This document shows, one piece after another, positions 14,418 to 17,114 of a stretch of DNA of 17,114 bases. The stretch spans positions 1 through 17,114 of the forward strand of contig JBFFGE010000096.1 in the NCBI GenBank assembly GCA_041557595.1, written 5' to 3'. The translations under genes were made by a program, and so were the position numbers. Position 1 is the stretch's first letter. The number at the start of each line of letters is the position of its first letter. The notes under the pieces were generated by a model that was not told where the DNA came from, made no database searches, and saw nothing but the letters and a program-made list of their open reading frames with translations. This stretch comes from JAOTYV01 sp041557595. Its GTDB lineage: Bacteria; Pseudomonadota; Alphaproteobacteria; UBA8366.

Positions 14418-16055
14418 TCAGTCGCTGCCGGCCGCCGCTGTCAGGCCGTCGCGCACATCCGCCTCGACTTGCTCCGGCTTGCGATTTGCCCGGTCGCCAT
14501 AGCCCGCGCCGCCGGGGGTATGGATGACCAGCCGCTCGCCCGCCTTGATGGTTTGCGTGCCCTTGCCGCGCAGCGCCGTGCCGGACTGCAGGAAGGCCGC
14601 GCCAGGCTGTCCATCCACGCCGCCATGGCGGCCGCGCGCCGGATGATGGAGCCGTTCGAAGCCGGCGAGCAGGTCGAAATCCTTGCCGATCGCATTCTCG
14701 ACTTCGATCACCTGTCCCAGCCCGCCGCGGAATTCGCCGGCGCCGGCGGAGTCGGCGCGGTATTCCTTGCGCCAGAAGATCAGGGGCGCAAGCGATTCGT
14801 TGATCTCGACCGGCGTGCCCTTGACGCCGCTCGGATAGGCGGTCGCAGACAGGCCGTCCCGGTCGGGCCGGGCGCCCATGCCGCCATTCGTCACGGCGGT
14901 GACGGCAAAAAGGTGGCGCCGGTTGCTGGCGCGGTCGGTTTCGCCCCGGAAAGTCAGGTTCCAGAGCGCCGAGGCCCCTTCCGCCGGAACCCGGTCGGGC
15001 GCCGCCTGATCGAGGCAGCCGAAAACCACATCCGGCAGCATCTGGCCGATGACATGACGCAGGCATACCGGCGCCGGGTAAGGCGCGTTGAGGATCGAGC
15101 CTTCCGGCGCGGTGACCTTGAAGGGCGCCAGTGAGCCCGCATTGTTGGGGATTTTCGACGACACGACGCAGCTTAGGCCGAAACACGTATAGGCAGTGGT
15201 ATAGGCGGCCGGCACGTTTACGCCGTACCGCGATTTGGGCGAGGTGCCGTCGTAATCCACCGTGATGCCGTTTTTATCGATGGTGAGCGCGGCGACCAGA
15301 TCGAGCGGGTGGTCGTGACCGTCGATCCGCATGCTGTTGCGATAGACGCCCTTCGGCAGCGCGGCGATCTCCGCCATCACCGCGTTGTAGGAGGTATCGC
15401 AGATGTAGTCCGCCAGCGCATCCAGTGTCTCGAGCTGGAATTCGTCCATCATTTCGACCAGCCGGGCGCAGCCGATATCGTTACAGGCCGCCAGCGAATA
15501 GACGTCGCCCTCGGACTCGACCGGCTGGCGGGTATTGGCGCGCACCATCTTCAGCAGGGTATCGTTCATCACGCCCCGGTCGGCGAGCTTCAGCATGGGA
15601 ATGTAGATGCCTTCCATATGCACGTCGGTGGCGTCCGGGCTGGTGCCGATGCCGCCGATGTCGGTCAGGTGCGACGTGCACGAGAACAAGGCGACCAATT
15701 GGCCCCGGCGGAAACACGGCGTGGTCAGGACGAAATCGTTCAAATGGCCCGTGCCCATCCACGGATCGTTGGTGATGTAGATGTCGCCGTCGGCCATGGT
15801 GTCGAGCGGAAAATGGCGAATGAAGTGGTTCACGGATTCGGCCATCGAGTTGACGTGGCCGGGCGTTCCGGTCACCGCTTGGGCCAGCATCCGGCCCTTG
15901 CAGTCGAATACGCCGGCGGAGAGGTCGCCGCATTCGCGCACGATCGGGCTGAAGGCGGTGCGGATCAGGGTCTGCGCCTGCTCCTCCACGACCGAAATCA
16001 GGCGGTTCCACATGACTTGCATGCGGATCGTATCGGCAGCGCTTGTCTTGCTCAT
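14418..16055 (-). CDS. Hydantoinase B/oxoprolinase family protein (HyuB-type subunit)
   Basis: This 545-residue subunit works with HyuA in ATP-dependent ring opening of (N-methyl)hydantoins or 5-oxoproline, or in the related acetone/acetophenone carboxylases. Family marks seen: TAFSPIVRECGDLSAGVFD near the N-terminus, GTPGHVNSMAESV, DGDIYITNDPWMGTGHLNDF, SHLTDIGG, DYDGTSP, a central APEGSILNAPYPAPV, and near the C-terminus EFRGGLGQ and HTPGGAGYG. The length is typical and the gene appears intact. Its ATG overlaps the TGA of the upstream HyuA gene as ATGA, so the two are translationally coupled; GGAG lies 8 bases before the start. The gene converges on the molybdenum-hydroxylase operon across the palindromic repeat. 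The substrate cannot be assigned; metabolic context favours a catabolic role. Confidence 0.94.
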   Translation of the reverse strand: MSKTSAADTIRMQVMWNRLISVVEEQAQTLIRTAFSPIVRECGDLSAGVFDCKGRMLAQAVTGTPGHVNSMAESVNHFIRHFPLDTMADGDIYITNDPWMGTGHLNDFVLTTPCFRRGQLVALFSCTSHLTDIGGIGTSPDATDVHMEGIYIPMLKLADRGVMNDTLLKMVRANTRQPVESEGDVYSLAACNDIGCARLVEMMDEFQLETLDALADYICDTSYNAVMAEIAALPKGVYRNSMRIDGHDHPLDLVAALTIDKNGITVDYDGTSPKSRYGVNVPAAYTTAYTCFGLSCVVSSKIPNNAGSLAPFKVTAPEGSILNAPYPAPVCLRHVIGQMLPDVVFGCLDQAAPDRVPAEGASALWNLTFRGETDRASNRRHLFAVTAVTNGGMGARPDRDGLSATAYPSGVKGTPVEINESLAPLIFWRKEYRADSAGAGEFRGGLGQVIEVENAIGKDFDLLAGFERLHHPARGRHGGVDGQPGAAFLQSGTALRGKGTQTIKAGERLVIHTPGGAGYGDRANRKPEQVEADVRDGLTAAAGSD

Positions 16056-17114
16056 TCGGCCGGCTCCGGTGTGCGTTTAAGAATGAGATCGCGGTTTGCG
16101 GCAATGCTTACATTGAATTGGGCGCTCAGAAAGGTCGAAGTTTCGTCTTCCGCGATCAACGCGGGTCCGGCCAGTTGCATGCCGGGCGCGAGATCGGGCC
16201 GCCAGTACAGCGGAACCTCGGTTTCCCGCTCCTGCGCCACGTCGTAGAGCCGCCGCGATCCCGCAGGTGGCGGCGTTTCGGCGGCCGGCGCCTCCGGCAA
16301 CCGGGCAGGGGGCCGGTCGACGGTCGCTATGGTCAAGCCCCAGGTCAGGATTTCGATATCGGCATTCGGGATCGTTCGCTGGAACAGGGCCGCGTATTCC
16401 CGGTCATAGGCCTCGCCCAGCGTGACCGCATCCGCCGCTGTCATCGGATGGAGCGGGACCGGCACCAGAATCTCGTGGCCCTGTCCGACGTATCGCATAT
16501 AGGCGGACCGGTGTTCGGCGATGTCCGCGTCCGGCGCGCCGGCGCGGACGACGGCGAGCGCTTCCTGCCGCATTTCGTCGAACAGGGCGTTGGCCGTGTC
16601 GGCGTCGAAACCGTTGAGCCGCATGTTCCGGCTGCGCACCACTTCATAGGCTACGGGGGCGGCAAGGAAACCGACCGCCGATCCGACGCCGGCGTTGTTC
16701 GGCACGATGATTGTATCGATGCCGAGCTTTTCGGCCAGCCGTGCGGCATGCAGCGGGGCTGCGCCGCCGAAGGCGATGATCGTGTGCTGGCTGGCGATCC
16801 GGCCTTGCTCCACCGCATGGACGCGCGCGGCATTGGCCATCGTCTCGTCGACCATTTCGGTGACGCCGTAGGCGGCCATCGGGGTGTCGAGACCGAGCGG
16901 TTCGCCGATATCCTTGGCAATCGCGGCGGCGCCTTTTTCCGGCGACAAGGTCAGTTTGCCGCCTGCAAACCGCGCGGGATCGATCCGGCCCAGCACGATA
17001 TCCGCATCGGTAATCGTCGGCCGCTCGCCGCCCAGATCGTAGGAAGCAGGGCCCGGATTCGCGCCGGCGCTATCGGGTCCGATGGTGATGCGGTTCAGCG
17101 CGTCGAGGCGCGCA
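16052..17114 (-). CDS. Hydantoinase A/oxoprolinase family protein (HyuA-type subunit), C-terminal half, cut by window edge
   Basis: The frame is open from the right window edge, giving 353 residues of the C-terminal half of a protein usually near 680-700 residues. Visible family features are IGPDSAGANPGPA-type sequence followed by PTITDADIVLGRIDP, then MANAARVHAVEQG, IIAFGGAAPLHAARLAEKLG and a C-terminal region ending in FNVSIAANRD. The ATP-binding N-terminal HydA domain lies outside the window. HyuA subunits carry the ATP-grasping acetate kinase-like fold and partner with HyuB. Many relatives have Cys in PGPACY; here it is Ser (PGPASY), a minor variation. A GTG at 16996 is internal to the conserved domain and is not the real start. 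Confidence 0.93.
   Translation of the reverse strand, partial: ARLDALNRITIGPDSAGANPGPASYDLGGERPTITDADIVLGRIDPARFAGGKLTLSPEKGAAAIAKDIGEPLGLDTPMAAYGVTEMVDETMANAARVHAVEQGRIASQHTIIAFGGAAPLHAARLAEKLGIDTIIVPNNAGVGSAVGFLAAPVAYEVVRSRNMRLNGFDADTANALFDEMRQEALAVVRAGAPDADIAEHRSAYMRYVGQGHEILVPVPLHPMTAADAVTLGEAYDREYAALFQRTIPNADIEILTWGLTIATVDRPPARLPEAPAAETPPPAGSRRLYDVAQERETEVPLYWRPDLAPGMQLAGPALIAEDETSTFLSAQFNVSIAANRDLILKRTPEPAE

Noticed and set aside
1..17114. CRISPR array, tRNA or rRNA genes
   Set aside because: No regularly spaced repeats of CRISPR type and no recognisable tRNA or rRNA sequence were seen on reading either strand.

Overview
The window is GC-rich and densely coded. Short intergenic gaps, GTG starts beside ATG starts, strong purine-rich ribosome binding sites and protein family content all fit an alphaproteobacterium, perhaps Rhodospirillales-like. 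This is inferred from gene content and style; no rRNA or other phylogenetic marker is present.

Layout: (a) Positions 1-110 are the outer end of an IS481-family insertion sequence. Its transposase reads leftwards out of the window, and it abuts a CTAG-centred target site at 111-116. (b) 355-2712 encodes an orphan molybdenum-hydroxylase large subunit with the AYRGAGR motif of 'form II CoxL' proteins. (c) After a 435-bp non-coding gap, 3148-5610 encodes an unusual membrane-anchored coiled-coil protein with a cadherin/RTX-like N-terminal module and a C-terminal SH3-like domain. (d) 5750-6616 encodes a PEP mutase/isocitrate lyase superfamily enzyme closest to PA4872-type oxaloacetate decarboxylase. 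It converges on an aldehyde dehydrogenase (6653-8071, minus). (e) Divergent from the aldehyde dehydrogenase is a ThDP-dependent decarboxylase/acetolactate-synthase-like enzyme (8245-10026). (f) 10206-14203 is a compact operon: FAD subunit, [2Fe-2S] subunit and molybdopterin subunit of a second xanthine dehydrogenase-family enzyme, followed by a MoaD/ThiS-like sulfur carrier ending in Gly-Gly. (g) A palindromic repeat element lies at 14231-14313. (h) A minus-strand operon of HyuA (cut by the window edge) and HyuB, translationally coupled by an ATGA overlap, closes the window.

Taken together this looks like a catabolic island: two molybdenum hydroxylases, a ThDP enzyme that could release an aldehyde, an NAD(P)-dependent aldehyde dehydrogenase, a C-C lyase/decarboxylase and an ATP-dependent hydantoinase/carboxylase-type enzyme. 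These could form a degradation route for an aromatic, N-heterocyclic or amide-ring compound. The substrate cannot be read from sequence. The most unusual items are the architecture of the 3148-5610 protein, the sulfur-carrier gene attached to a molybdenum-hydroxylase operon, and the second large subunit without its own small subunits. No regulator gene, tRNA, rRNA or CRISPR array is visible.
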